Source of the DNA: Panulirus ornatus
Taxonomy: Eukaryota; Arthropoda; Malacostraca; Decapoda; Palinuridae
Reading direction: 5' to 3'
Assembly: GCF_036320965.1 (NCBI RefSeq)
Contig: NC_092271.1
Coordinates: 25,323,536-25,387,535 of the forward strand
Length of the DNA: 64,000 nt
Shown here piece by piece: positions 49,801 to 59,303 of this stretch (the stretch's first letter is position 1; each line of letters starts with the position of its first letter). The translations under genes and the position numbers were made by a program. The notes beneath the pieces are model-generated. The model had not been told where the DNA came from, ran no database searches, and saw only the letters and a list, made by a program, of their open reading frames with translations.

Positions 49801-50525
49801 GACCCGTTCAGAGACATTTCCAGCAGTAGTGAAATCGGAGGAAAGATTCTCATCATCTTCGGTAGTTCCTCCATGAATCTGGGCACTTGTCAATGACCTC
49901 AGTAGTATCAACATGTAACCTAAAAAGAAACATATGGTATCAACAGATATGCCAAATCACACAGAATAAGAGCAAGGCTCGTGGGTTTTTAATGGCACCT
50001 CATACCCTACGGCCAAAAGAAAAAAAATGCATTAATTATCGGTGATCTATGCCCCATTCACACATCTGTCCCCGTGACTGTTAGCCTGATTCACAACTTT
50101 TGGTTTGGGATGAAGTAACTTAACACATGCCAGTTACGTAACCTCACTGTATCAAGATGGTGCTTCATCACATTTTGTCAATATCATCACTTATTGGCAA
50201 CTAAAATTCCTGGGATGACCCTTACAGTGCTAGTAGACCCAGTGACATAAGAGCACACCCAACACCTGGTGCCAGACAATGCTCGTTGTTCGGCCTCGAC
50301 TTTAGCCTAAAGGCTGAGATATGTCACATCACAGGCTCGAAGCCAGAGCAGGGCATCTTTGTCCTCAAAGTCTTTGTCGTCATGTAACATAACCTCTTAC
50401 AAACAATACACCCGAACATCAGGCTGTCAAAACCTTCAGATGTTTTGATCTGCTAACTGAATTTTTACTAAATTGAAAGACTCTAAAATAAACTAACCAG
50501 AATGCTGAGCTTCTTGTGGCACCAT
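30159..50525 (-). CDS. Mucin-like type I membrane protein, 410 residues, 4 exons
   Basis: Exons on minus are 50525-50498, 49919-49060, 48469-48335 and 30368-30159. They join in frame (phases 1, 0, 0) to TAA, giving 410 residues. MVPQEAQHSG, then hydrophobic YMLILL and TSAQIHGG look like a weak signal peptide. Next is a Ser/Thr-rich ectodomain of about 275 residues with about ten N-x-S/T sequons and one Cys. A TM helix (VNTLLVVAVVVAVNVLAVVV) and a basic stop RIVSRR follow. The cytoplasmic tail has PPIY (PPxY, WW-domain ligand type) and ends EDTGV, a possible class I PDZ ligand. I do not recognise the family. The intron of about 18 kb before the last exon carries the LINE array. It is convergent with Dscam. 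An extra exon in that intron cannot be excluded. Confidence 0.75.
30369..31380. other. Left part of the long intron, nothing recognised
   Basis: AT-rich sequence with no repeats from the LINE family and no coding signal seen. Confidence 0.4.
31388..31529 (-). mobile_element. Antisense LINE 3' UTR fragment
   Basis: Reads actttgtcgctgtctccca, ttagcgaggtagtgcaagg and ggcccaacccacccacatac, the reverse complement of the LINE 3' end. It stops at tttcaacg exactly where the head of LINE copy B begins. Confidence 0.8.
31530..35065 (+). mobile_element. LINE copy B: near full-length non-LTR retrotransposon (RTE-like)
   Basis: About 3.5 kb. The 5' leader tatccctggggatagggga runs to about 31,700. The APE-type endonuclease follows, with YAPGHEKKDH, VIVMGDLNAKV, ALLDYVLIDRR and GGMSDHYLVEAKVKI. 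The RT has KMKAGKAAGLDGIAVEFIK, VPEDWRNACIVPLYKGK, YRGISLLSIPGKLYGRVL, FMDQEKAYDRVDR, GCVMSPWLFNLFMDG and FADDTALVADS. The C-terminal region includes YLGVDLAADGT, MLYGCEAW and GRPNWRWKDGMKK. The 3' UTR ends gcgacaaagcaaaataataat then (AT)n. It is dead: endonuclease frameshifts, a 23-bp deletion at about 33,595, and TGA for Trp at 34402-34404. There is no gag-like ORF and no RNase H. The clade call is from motif memory. Confidence 0.88.
35066..35115. repeat. (AT)n between tail-to-tail LINEs
   Basis: AT tract joining the 3' end of + copy B to the 3' end of - copy C. Confidence 0.95.
35116..36643 (-). mobile_element. LINE copy C: 5'-truncated, 437-codon open RT
   Basis: Minus strand, with a short-form 3' UTR at 35116-35310. 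The open frame 36624-35311 covers RT from SECSNYRGISLLSIPGKLYG through FADDTALVADS to RVNWSDVVYQG without a stop. It begins at an AT tract. The intact partial frame means this is a young copy, but it cannot be autonomous because the endonuclease and the RT N-terminus are missing. Confidence 0.9.
36644..36697. repeat. (AT)n microsatellite
   Basis: AT tract between copy C and the short repeat. Confidence 0.95.
36698..36937 (+). mobile_element. Short LINE-end repeat (SINE-like), full copy 1
   Basis: Head tatccctggggatagggga, then gtgtcgtagaaggcgacta, ggctggaaatcctcccctc, aattttccaaaagaaggaac and the tail ctacctcgctaacgcgggaa, gcgaatagtttg, poly(A) and (AT)n. The first ~150 bp match the 5' leader of LINE B. 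The last ~30 bp match the LINE 3' end (24 of 28 positions over gctacctcgc...gcga). It has no ORF. Confidence 0.85.
36938..36976. repeat. (AT)n microsatellite
   Basis: AT tract at the 3' ends of the short repeat and copy D. Confidence 0.95.
36978..38819 (-). mobile_element. LINE copy D: 5'-truncated, RT with small lesions
   Basis: Minus strand with a long-form 3' UTR (36985-37400). The RT runs from GEVPEDWRNACIVPLYKGKG at about 38,810 to the C-terminus at 37416. It is broken by frameshifts and a small deletion that removes VIRYSR after NVNKSK (about 38,090). The 5' end is a T/A run at 38818-38834. Confidence 0.88.
38835..40352 (-). mobile_element. LINE copy C': near-identical duplicate of copy C
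   Basis: The 437-codon frame 40333-39020 has the same translation as 36624-35311, offset 3,709 bp. The DNA differs at least at gtgtttgcg (35151) versus gcgtttgcg (38860). The same 5' breakpoint and the same flanking aataaataaataaat show a duplication, not a second insertion. Confidence 0.93.
40353..40406. repeat. (AT)n microsatellite
   Basis: Counterpart of the tract at 36644-36697. Confidence 0.95.
40407..40648 (+). mobile_element. Short LINE-end repeat, full copy 2 (duplicate)
   Basis: Duplicate of the repeat at 36698-36937, differing mainly in poly(A) and AT length. Confidence 0.85.
40649..40702. repeat. (AT)n microsatellite
   Basis: Counterpart of the tract at 36938-36976, longer by about 13 bp, which accounts for the change of duplication offset from 3,709 to 3,722. 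Confidence 0.93.
40703..42541 (-). mobile_element. LINE copy D': near-identical duplicate of copy D
   Basis: Offset 3,722 bp from copy D, with the same lesions (VIRYSR deletion, frameshifts). Differences seen: acatacatac at 40828 versus acatatatac at 37106, and an extra ataaatt-like insertion at about 42465. Confidence 0.92.
42560..43784 (-). mobile_element. LINE copy E: 5'-truncated, 340-codon open RT
   Basis: Minus strand with a short-form 3' UTR at 42560-42740. The frame 43770-42748 starts at GGKLLEAVKSFYRG, includes FADDTALVADS and ends RVNWSDVVYRG. It is close to copy C but not identical (for example RVEGQVNW shared, DHRVGEGAKIL versus EDHRV). It joins D' in the same way that C' joins D. 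Confidence 0.9.
43785..43810. repeat. (AT)n microsatellite
   Basis: AT tract between copies E and F. Confidence 0.95.
43830..46445 (-). mobile_element. LINE copy F: both ends present, RT core deleted
   Basis: Minus strand. The 5' leader is at 46445-46280. The endonuclease starts GCLNVCGWNQNKKKGEIGSM, with ALSEMKLKG, YAPGHEKKDH and GGMSDHYLVEAKVKI. Then comes RT N-terminal RRMKDSEAAGLDGIAVEFIK (45000-44674). An internal deletion of about 0.7 kb at 44690 removes all catalytic RT motifs. C-terminal RT (44681-44013) and a short-form 3' UTR follow. Two in-frame tandem duplications (45 and 33 bp) sit in the endonuclease. Confidence 0.9.
46446..48334. other. Right part of the long intron
   Basis: Mixed AT-rich sequence without the LINE family. 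No additional minus-strand tail exon is evident, but a short one could be missed. Confidence 0.4.
48335..48469 (-). CDS. Exon 3: transmembrane helix and PPxY motif
   Basis: Acceptor ttcttgcccaag, donor tcg|gtatga, 45 codons, phase 0 both sides. It encodes VNTLLVVAVVVAVNVLAVVV, TAVCVHRIVSRRLTWDPPPI and YYNRS: one membrane span, a basic flank, then PPIY. Confidence 0.85.
48470..49059 (-). other. Intron between ectodomain and TM exons
   Basis: 590 bp, GT..AG on minus, no repeats seen. Confidence 0.8.
49060..49919 (-). CDS. Exon 2: Ser/Thr-rich ectodomain
   Basis: Acceptor tttctttttag, donor gaa|gtaagt. It is 860 bp, fully open, and far more GC-rich than its flanks. It encodes YMLILLRSLTSAQIHGGTTE and then Ser/Thr/Glu-rich sequence with sequons (NLS, NVS, NTS, NVT, NTT, NSS, NFS, NST), ending GSCFGEAE. 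The composition fits an O-glycosylated stalk. Confidence 0.85.
49920..50497 (-). other. Intron 1 of the mucin-like gene
   Basis: 578 bp, GT..AG on minus, nothing else recognised. Confidence 0.65.
50498..50525 (-). CDS. Exon 1 coding part, mucin-like membrane protein
   Basis: ATG in good context (gcgaaATGG) reads MVPQEAQHS plus G, then donor g|gttagt. The G joins GT of the next exon to make Gly. A 5' UTR probably continues to the right of 50525. Confidence 0.65.
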
Positions 50526-51400
50526 TTCGCTACACACTACTATTGCCTGATCCGAAGTATCTTCACCACAAGACCACTTTCCCAACGAGGCCAAATTCTG
50601 AAGTAGATAACGTGTGACGCTCAAGGCGGGTGACATTAATTCCTGACGCAGCTCATTGTAACTCTGCGGTCACCTTAATGTACCTCGCCACTGAGAAGCG
50701 AATTAATACACAAGTGGCCAATGCAGGTGGCCGCAGGATAGGGAGAGGGACCAGTTAAGGAGACAAACTTCAGAAGATGCGAGTGAATGATACTCATGAA
50801 GCTACGGTAAGTATGGAAAGATATTGTTAGTTTAAAAAGTACGTTGTGCAAGTCCTCCACGTAAGATACGAAGAAAAAAATCTAGTTGTAACTACTCAGA
50901 ATTCCTGCTGGAAAATGATACAAGCTCTCAAGGTGTAACTTAAAGGCGAGCCTCTAAAACTACCATTAACACATCCCCACAAAACACGGCCGTTACTAGG
51001 CTGCCCCAGCACACAGGAAACGTGACCTGGGTTGCTGCATCACACCAGGATACTTGACTGTGTTGGCCTCACACACTAGGGCGCACGTTACATGACACAC
51101 CATGACTTAATTATCACAAATCCTCCAGCTGCACCTACTTAAACGCCAATATTACAACTCTCAAATCACTAACACAAACGGTTTTGTTTTGCCGCGTTTC
51201 GGGTGATGCTATTATCTTAGCAGACACTAAAACAGCCGCTATTTTTTCTAGATTATCCTCACATCAAATCTCACAACACATGACTACGCTCTCCCCAAGT
51301 TAATATAAGTTCCCTAAATGCCAGTAATCCCTCCCTCCCTCCCACTATATCCCCTCTGAAGTCGTCAACTATACCAGGACCCGTCACTAGCAACCCCTAC
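50526..51400 (-). other. 5' UTR and upstream region of the mucin-like gene
   Basis: Less AT-rich than its surroundings. A promoter is expected here, but I see no clear TATA box or initiator I would defend. Confidence 0.35.
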
Positions 51401-51401
51401 C

Positions 51402-51453
51402 TATGACACACACACACATACACACACACACGCACACACACACACACACACAC
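51402..51453. repeat. (CA)n microsatellite
   Basis: Nearly perfect CA run with one TA and one CG interruption. Confidence 0.95.
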
Positions 51454-53229
51454 CAGGATGTGTCACGGGTCAGGCATTACAGGATCCATGACCAGCCAGG
51501 ACCAGCCGGCTGTGTAGGTAACCCGAGAGCTTCACTCGCTAGTCACAACCACCCTAACACACCATATGGGTTGCGATACGTGCAGGTGACGGAGGGGTTA
51601 TACCAGACTGCTAAATATGCCTGTGGCTGGAAATATATGCAAGCTTGCCAAATTTTTGTGGTTGGTTTGGAAAGAATGTTGGTAGGATAAAATGTATCTG
51701 AGGATGAAGAGTTATGCCAGGCACGCTAGACACAATTGAGGTTGGTGAGGAAGTTGAGGCTGATGAGGAAGGTATTTAGTATGCTAGATATACCAAAGCC
51801 TGGTGAGGGAGGCGAGTCTTATACCTAAAGCTGAAGAAAGAGGTATGCTCGTCCATCCAGATTTATGGCAATGGAAATAAACGAGTACGTTAGCAGTAAT
51901 CAAGCCTTGTGAGGTTTATAATAGGTTATGCAAGCAACTGAAATGTAGTTTGGGCTGGCCATAAGAGTATACTGGTATGTCCAGCGTACGCAGGAAAGGT
52001 ATACTTTGCGTAAATAGAATTACATCACAATACAAAAAGCAAACAGCGCAATCATGCAGACAGATCTGAGAGCGACCAGTAATACAATATCTCAGTGACA
52101 ATATTCAGTTTCGGTACATAGGTAACCAAACCTATGTTAAAATTCATCGTGCTATTATTCAGATACTTAATCCTAAATCTTTTTTATAATATACATTGAT
52201 GAGATAAAGTAAGACGGCTTGTTCCCCAAAAAAATCTTAATATTAGGCTTAACCTAATCACAGTTGTATTCGAAAATAAAACCCTCTTGACGAATCCTCT
52301 TCTAACCTCTACGCGCCAAGGTCACACACCGCTATCTTCAACCATTAAAAACATTCTAACCAGCGCCCATTTTCAATTTCAAATAAGATATCGGCGAATA
52401 CATTTCCCACTCACTATCATCACCAACCCCCCCATAAGGCTCGACACTTCTAAGTTTGTTTACTGAGGAGTGGCATATGGCATAAGTCTGGGCACGCGAC
52501 CGCCTTCAGGAGGGGCGTTTCTTATGCCGGGTAGAGAAAGCGTCAGGAGGGGCGTTTCTTATGCCGGGTGGAGCGTGTGGAAGGCTATGGACACTATCAT
52601 GAACGGATATGATGGACCAATGCACATGTGTTGTATGAAATGTTATTTCCAACACCTCATACTTTACCTAACTTTTAACATCAAACTTAACCTAATCTTA
52701 ACCTTAACCTAATCTTAACCTTTCGTAATATTTTCAAAGAGCCCTTGGGGTTGTCGTGATGGTGCAAGACTTTGTAAGTTATATTTCATCACACGATAAA
52801 CACACAGCCCTACGAAAAAAAAAAAAAAGAACATACGCATTAGGAATGGAGTCGTTCATACTTCGAAGATTAGTCATAACTGCTAATCAGGCCACGTCAA
52901 CACAAAAGGAGCCACACGCAACACACACCATACCTTGACAAAATACTTTCGAAAAACAGGAAATATTGTTCACTAGCAACACACCTGGCCTCTTTCGGCC
53001 AAGGCCCGAGTCACGAATGTTTACAATCTGATTTAATACACCTCACTGTTATTCACAGTTTCCATAAACTGTAATGTTATTTAATTCCAACAAGATTCCG
53101 TAAAAAGTTCAACATTTTAAAAGAAAATTTCATGGTAAAACATCGGGCAGGTTGACCTCTTATTTAGGTACATACAAATGACATAATAATCCTATTCATA
53201 CAAATAACATATTAACCCTAAGCACAATA
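51454..53229. other. Intergenic, nothing recognised
   Basis: Only a two-copy repeat at about 52507-52580 and a poly(A) run near 52815. Short ttaacctaat words near 52690 resemble the arthropod telomere unit but are not tandem. Confidence 0.4.
52507..52580. repeat. 37-bp direct repeat, two copies
   Basis: caggaggggcgtttcttatg, then ccgggt, starts at 52507 and again at 52544. Confidence 0.9.
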
Positions 53230-53392
53230 GGCATAACTCATGAGTACAACGGCACGACCCTTGAGTACGACCATGTGACCTGTCAGGTTATATCCAAAAC
53301 GTAGCACTGTCGTGCTCAAAGGGTCGTACCATCTTGCTCAAGGGTCGTTCCGTCATGCTCAAGGGTCGTACCATCGTATTCAAAAGGGGAGA
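53225..53392. repeat. 21-bp minisatellite family, degenerate locus
   Basis: Copies of gctcaagggtcgtaccatc and relatives (about 21-bp spacing in 53310-53385; outlying inverted forms near 53240). This is the reverse complement of the unit at 63601-63769. Confidence 0.75.
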
Positions 53393-54174
53393 CTGATCCT
53401 TCCATGCCAATACAACGCTTGCCAGAGAATTATGTCATGATTACTGTCTGCCAAACACATATGGAAGCCACAACAAGGAGGGAGCATCCAAACAAGGGGC
53501 CAGACAGGATTACCAAACCACCGTCGAATACTGCTTGTTATTGTGGTCCTCCGACTGGCTAGGGAACATCCGTGATGACCAGCCCCACAACCCAAACCAC
53601 CAATGATCACGATGAATATCATCCACAAGCTAACACCAACATGGCCACTGACACCACTGAAAGCAGAAGTTCAGTAACCTCGTACCACTGAAAGAAATGT
53701 AGACACCCAACACCACTGAGAGAAACGCGCGACATCCTATCCCAATAAAAACATAAACTAAAATACCGCCAACCCTGCTGGCTGCATCAGTGAAGCACCG
53801 GACACTGCTGAAATAAGTACGTGAAGCACTTCACCCTGCGGAGAGCGACACTAAAACACTTCACTGTCAGCAGCGGTGGGTGTTGTGTCTGTCTGGGGCA
53901 GTGTGAGATGCTGCCATGCTGGCTGGCTAGTTACCTTCACCCCACCCAAGCGAACCCAACCGCTAACAAATACCAGTGTGACACCTTTCGTAACATACAA
54001 CTAAGAGAAATATTAATTTGTATTTCGAACGACAGTTACTGTTTCATCTGATGAGTAATCATATGCTAAGAGGACAACATCACTACATAAGAGAGCTTAT
54101 TACAAAAAATTGTTAGTTTACAACGAAGACACATTACTCATTTCATCTTCAACTATGTCTATGGAAACTTTGGC

Positions 54175-54177
<3 letters not shown>
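53393..54177. other. Intergenic, nothing recognised
   Basis: Contains several copies of the word accactgaaag at 53650-53730; no gene seen. Confidence 0.35.

Positions 54178-54209
<32 letters not shown>
54178..54209. repeat. (CA)n microsatellite
   Basis: CA run. Confidence 0.95.
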
Positions 54210-54212
<3 letters not shown>

Positions 54213-54785
54213 GTTATAACTACGAATCACGAAGAACAACGACATAAACCATGCGTGTGAACAGTTAGGTCAAAGATCAATCCGTCATACCCAAAAGTCG
54301 TGTAGTCATGCACAAGGATCACAAGGTCGTGGTCAAGCATGATACCGTCAGGGTTGGGGGGGGGGGGATAGTTGTTTACAGGATAAATTACACCACCTTG
54401 ATGTATACGTAATGATCACTGTCTAAACCGGATGTATAAGCTACGCTGGGGTTCAGGATGGTAAGTGAAGGCGAGGCCACTCATGAGCATTGTGGCGACA
54501 CGGGCCGGTCCGTTCTGACGTGGCCAAGCGTCAGGTTTACAGCCAACGAGAGTAACCGTCATATTTCAAAATGTAATCATTACAGTAGATTTCGACAGTT
54601 AATATCTAAATACTGCGTAAGCTGATTTAATGAAGGATTAGGAGATCTGTCACATTTAAAATACAATAAGACAGAAAGGACACAATAGACAATGATAGAA
54701 GGTGGGAACACCAAATCATATATGTACACAGACTACAGAATTATATGTACAGTAATATATGTACACAGACTACAGAAATATGTAC

Positions 54786-54789
<4 letters not shown>

Positions 54790-54853
<64 letters not shown>
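54790..54853. repeat. (AT)n microsatellite
   Basis: About 32 TA dinucleotides. Confidence 0.97.
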
Positions 54854-54856
<3 letters not shown>

Positions 54857-55227
54857 AAACCTTCAATTCTTTACCCTAATTTATGGAACTAAAGAGCATG
54901 CTTTTTATAGTGGGTCTGGAATGTTTCATTTCCCTAATGTTTATCAAAATACAGAAATTTGTACAGTCACGGTTAACAGAGACTGTTAGGAGGGCTTCTG
55001 TCTTCGAGACAACCTGCCCCCCCCCCCCCCCTTTTTTTTTTACAGATGAGTAGTGAGGGAATCATGCCCAAGCAACTTTGGTGACACTCCTGGTAGTGAA
55101 GACATGCCTCCGATTATGATAAAACTCACGAGGATGAACGGTGACGCTTGGTAAGGTAGAAGGGTAACTGCTAACACAGTTCATAAACTTATGCTCGCGA
55201 GGAACCCCACTCTATAAATACTAGCTC

Positions 55228-55228
<1 letters not shown>

Positions 55229-55299
<71 letters not shown>

Positions 55300-55316
55300 G
55301 TGTGTGTGTGTGTGTT
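55229..55316. repeat. (CT)n followed by (GT)n
   Basis: CT run to about 55295, then gtgcgtgtgtgtgtgtgt. Confidence 0.97.
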
Positions 55317-56107
55317 TACTCACGGGTAAGAGAGGCGAGGTAAAATTAGGGGAGAGGTTCTCTCTCCTAAGCGTTCCGGTGAGCCGTGACAAAGTGGTAA
55401 GCGGTTAGGCTCTTCTCCTACGTCAAGTTCTAGAAAATACTAGGCTCCCTCGAGGCTCAAGTGCGCCCTGGTAGGATCAGTTTACTAAAGACTCCCACCC
55501 AAAACTCTTGTACAGATGAGCCGTGGCGAGATTACTGATTACGTTCCGTCCTAAACGATTATAAAAGACAAGCCACGAAGATTAGCATCAGCCAACGAGT
55601 ATCTAATAAATAAAGATTAATGCACTTTTAAAATCAATGGGAAGTAAAACGCATTACCTCTGCTCATTTCCAGATATTACCATTTAAATTCACGTGAGCC
55701 TTGACACGTACGAATGGCTACGTGGTTCTGAAGATACATCACCGCCAGTATTTTCAGATCATTCACTACAGCTGGAAATAGAAAGATCTAAAGCCATCGT
55801 GCCTTTAAAGGTCAAAGAGTCATGAGAGAAGGTGGGTATTGGTTAACGGATGATGGTAGGCAGGTTCGGACGCCTCGAGCCGCGTTCCTTGCAAGATGAA
55901 CCACGTCATCGACAAGAGCCTAGTCCGAACTGGTTCACTTTATGGAAATACACACCTCTGCTGAAACATAAACATTATAACACTCAAGTGTTATAAATCT
56001 ACATTCTGAGTTAGAAACTATCTAATTCTTTGTTTCATCGTGAGAACTGTAATAATCACACTTATAGTTGTTTTTATATGGAGCAGAGACTTTAGCAATA
56101 AGTACAT

Positions 56108-56108
<1 letters not shown>
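55317..56108. other. Intergenic, nothing recognised
   Basis: No gene or repeat that I can support. Confidence 0.35.

Positions 56109-56109
<1 letters not shown>

Positions 56110-56144
<35 letters not shown>
56110..56144. repeat. (CA)n microsatellite
   Basis: CA run. Confidence 0.95.
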
Positions 56145-56145
<1 letters not shown>

Positions 56146-56451
56146 GACCGCAGAAGATGGGTGCTGTGTCCTCTCTTCCCTTGCCTCTGGGCATCGCGGG
56201 CATCTAACTTTGAGACCTGAGCGTTTCGACTTGATTAATCGCTTCCGTTAGATCACAACGGCACCGATCAGTCAAGATCTATCGCCCCTGTACCAGGTAA
56301 CGAAGACCAGCCATAAACAAGTAAATATATGCAGATAAGAAAACAGTAAAGAAATACTTTCTGCTATGTAAAATTTCAATTTTTAAAGTCCATCAGAGTA
56401 TGTGAAGTTAGCTTCGGGTGCAGATTTAGTCGGGTTTAATTTCCTGCTTCG

Positions 56452-56452
56452 C

Positions 56453-56485
<33 letters not shown>
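56452..56485. repeat. (GT)n microsatellite
   Basis: GT run. Confidence 0.95.
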
Positions 56486-56486
<1 letters not shown>

Positions 56487-56780
56487 CAGGATTACATAAC
56501 AGGAACTTGAATATAGAGCAATAACCACCTAAACCCAACAGTAACTTGTACAAACCACAACATAAACCCACCAAAAACATAAAAAACTACGATATAAACC
56601 CAAGGGAAACTCGTAAAAATACAACACATTAACCAAACATGAACTCATGTACACAAGAGAAAATCATACACATAACATTAAGCAAACGACACGAGCCGAC
56701 AAATATACAAATAACACCCAGACATGTATATACATACAAACATACTTAGGGAAAAAGCACACGGAGCAAACACACCACAC

Positions 56781-56948
56781 AATACAACAGGAACACCTAC
56801 ACAAAACAGGAATACGCTTCCACAACAGGGATACACACTACAAAATACAACAGGAACACCTACACAAAACAGGAATACACTTCCACAACAGGCATACACA
56901 CTACAACATACAACAGGAACACACTTCCACAACAGGGACACACACAAC
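56781..56948. repeat. 63-bp tandem repeat, about 2.5 copies
   Basis: aatacaacaggaacacctac starts at 56781 and 56844, and a shortened third copy starts near 56907. The 63-bp period keeps several frames open on both strands, so overlapping ORFs of 121-138 residues here are not evidence for a gene. Confidence 0.85.
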
Positions 56949-57425
56949 CAGAACTCAAAACACGTGTCAGGAAGACATTCACGAAACACCCACACGCAAC
57001 ACTTACACACTACCCAACACAGTTGCATTCCATCACGTGCACCAAGCGTCGAGCTAAGCCGACCAGGGGGCGCTTCCAACAGCACATAACCCATCGTCTT
57101 GACCCCCGATCCAATGTTTCGCCAAACAGGAAACTGCGTCTAATGACCTCACTTGCACAGCTCTTCAAACAGGAAACTTCCCTTCCAAAACCTCGGGCTG
57201 CTCACAGCCAGATACTTCCTCGGCGACATGCCAAAAGGATTAGGGAGATCATCTTTACTGACTGGCGTTAATCTCGATGAATATTCCGAGGGCCTAACGC
57301 GAGCGAGAGGCGAACAGGGAAACCGCATACGGTCGCTTTTGTCATCGTCATACTTGTGGAGTATAGAGGCCCGGGTCTCTATATGACGTACTCTGGGTGT
57401 GGGTTTTCAAATCAGCTATGTTCAT

Positions 57426-57428
<3 letters not shown>

Positions 57429-57499
<71 letters not shown>
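57429..57499. repeat. (CT)n microsatellite
   Basis: About 35 CT dinucleotides. Confidence 0.97.
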
Positions 57500-57501
<2 letters not shown>

Positions 57502-57539
57502 GCACACACAAGCGTGTGCGTGTGTAAATCATACATGGG

Positions 57540-58194
57540 GGTATATAACATCTTGATCGCCTCATTACAGGCCCAGTAAACAAGCCAGTTCGTTAAGTGT
57601 AAACCTTAATTGCTTATCATGATCTAACAGTTAAAACTCATTGGCTTGTTCAGTTCTGCTTGCTTTACCTAAATAATCATGATAAAGATGTGGATTTAAC
57701 TTCCTTTCAATGGGAAATTCTGTTCGCGATTCTGTTCGAAAAGCTGATGCGATACGTGGCTGAAATGAACCAAGACTCCATTTTAGAGAAGAGTCTGCCG
57801 GATATTGTTTAAGTCTGAGGACACCACGGAGAGACATGTTGATGAATACCGTGCACTTCGTTGACCAGTCGTCTGGATCTTCGTCGCCTGGCGCCAAACA
57901 TGAACAACGTCACAAGTGCGAGTATGTCAACATCATGTGACACGAAAAGACCTGCGCAATGGCATGGGCGAACGACTGTTTTCTGTTCGTCGACTAAGCA
58001 ATGAAATTGCCTCATAGAAGACGGTGTGTTTGGTTATATCACACAATAATGGTTGTGTGGGGTGGCGGGCCGTAGTTAAGGGTAATCCAGAACGGTTCGT
58101 AAAGGGGTTGTAAACAGGTAGTTAACCCAGCAAGTCCTCAGGGCGAGGGTTACAAGGAGGATGTGTGTATGAACAAAAACACAAACACAATATC

Positions 58195-58195
<1 letters not shown>
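57540..58195. other. Intergenic, nothing recognised
   Basis: Small minus ORFs (68 and 88 residues) without recognisable motifs. Confidence 0.35.

Positions 58196-58269
<74 letters not shown>
58196..58269. repeat. (CT)n microsatellite
   Basis: About 37 CT dinucleotides. Confidence 0.97.
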
Positions 58270-58271
<2 letters not shown>

Positions 58272-58502
58272 CTCTACCCAATCACCCTGGGTTTGATGTA
58301 TAACAGGTACGTCGCTCCCCCTCCCTCTCCATAACTGCCATCATACGAGCAATGGCTGGGCGGACCTATCACGTTACAACCCACAGGATCAACAACCTGG
58401 ACACGTCTCACATCGGTAATCAGAGACCACAACATTTATCGCGACTATGCCTTTAAAACTCCCTCAACAACGGACTGTGTGTATCTTTCAACTGGTAATA
58501 AC

Positions 58503-58504
<2 letters not shown>

Positions 58505-58555
<51 letters not shown>
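58505..58555. repeat. (CT)n microsatellite
   Basis: About 25 CT dinucleotides. Confidence 0.97.
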
Positions 58556-58559
<4 letters not shown>

Positions 58560-58648
58560 GAGAGGCGACAATAGTCCCCCATAAACCCTAACCTGAGGAA
58601 CGGAAATTACTGGCCTTCAGAATACAGACGCGTTTCCGGTGTCTAATC

Positions 58649-58649
<1 letters not shown>

Positions 58650-58720
<71 letters not shown>
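58650..58720. repeat. (AT)n microsatellite
   Basis: About 35 AT dinucleotides. Confidence 0.97.
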
Positions 58721-58722
<2 letters not shown>

Positions 58723-59260
58723 CACTCACCGAACCCCATGAACTTCCTGGCTGATCGTTTCATACATCTTCAGTCTGTCAGAGGTTAAAGGACATCATTC
58801 GTTATCAACAATATAATTCCTAAAAATCCATAATTCTATGTATGTTAAAATCCTACAAAGCAAATGAAAATGAAAAATACAAATCACTCCTGTGCAACCT
58901 ATTTTGTTAATATAATCAAAATTAAGGGGTTTTAGACAGCCAATTTTTGTTATAACAGTAATACTTACCATGTTGTTGCTGAAAAATTTTCATCTATCTA
59001 CAGTCCAATAATTTCTTACACCCAACCTCCAATGAGAAAAGATCTTAAAATGAGGCGAATGGTAACGGAATACTGTCTCTGAATTTTCACTGGTACAAGA
59101 CCCCTTCCTCATTCTGCGCGAGACATAACACAATGGCTACCATCCAAAACCTCGTTATAACATGACCAAACGCTCCACTCATTGTTTAATGCTTCTCCAC
59201 ACCGGCAGCCTCCCGCAGCCCAGTAAAATCAAACCCTCCCGTCTTACGAAACCCCGAAAT

Positions 59261-59261
<1 letters not shown>

Positions 59262-59300
<39 letters not shown>
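59262..59300. repeat. (CA)n microsatellite
   Basis: CA run. Confidence 0.95.

Positions 59301-59303
<3 letters not shown>

Noticed and set aside
49307..49802. + strand ORFs of 74 and 121 residues
   Set aside because: Antisense shadows of the 860-bp ectodomain exon.
52676..52722. Telomere-like ttaacctaat words
   Set aside because: Only a few irregular copies; arthropod telomeres are long perfect (TTAGG)n arrays.
53225..53392. Possible CRISPR-like array of short repeats
   Set aside because: Units are directly tandem without unique spacers and the genome is eukaryotic.
56647..57094. Overlapping ORFs of 121-138 residues on both strands
   Set aside because: They arise from a 63-bp repeat whose period is a multiple of three; no splice sites or domain support them.
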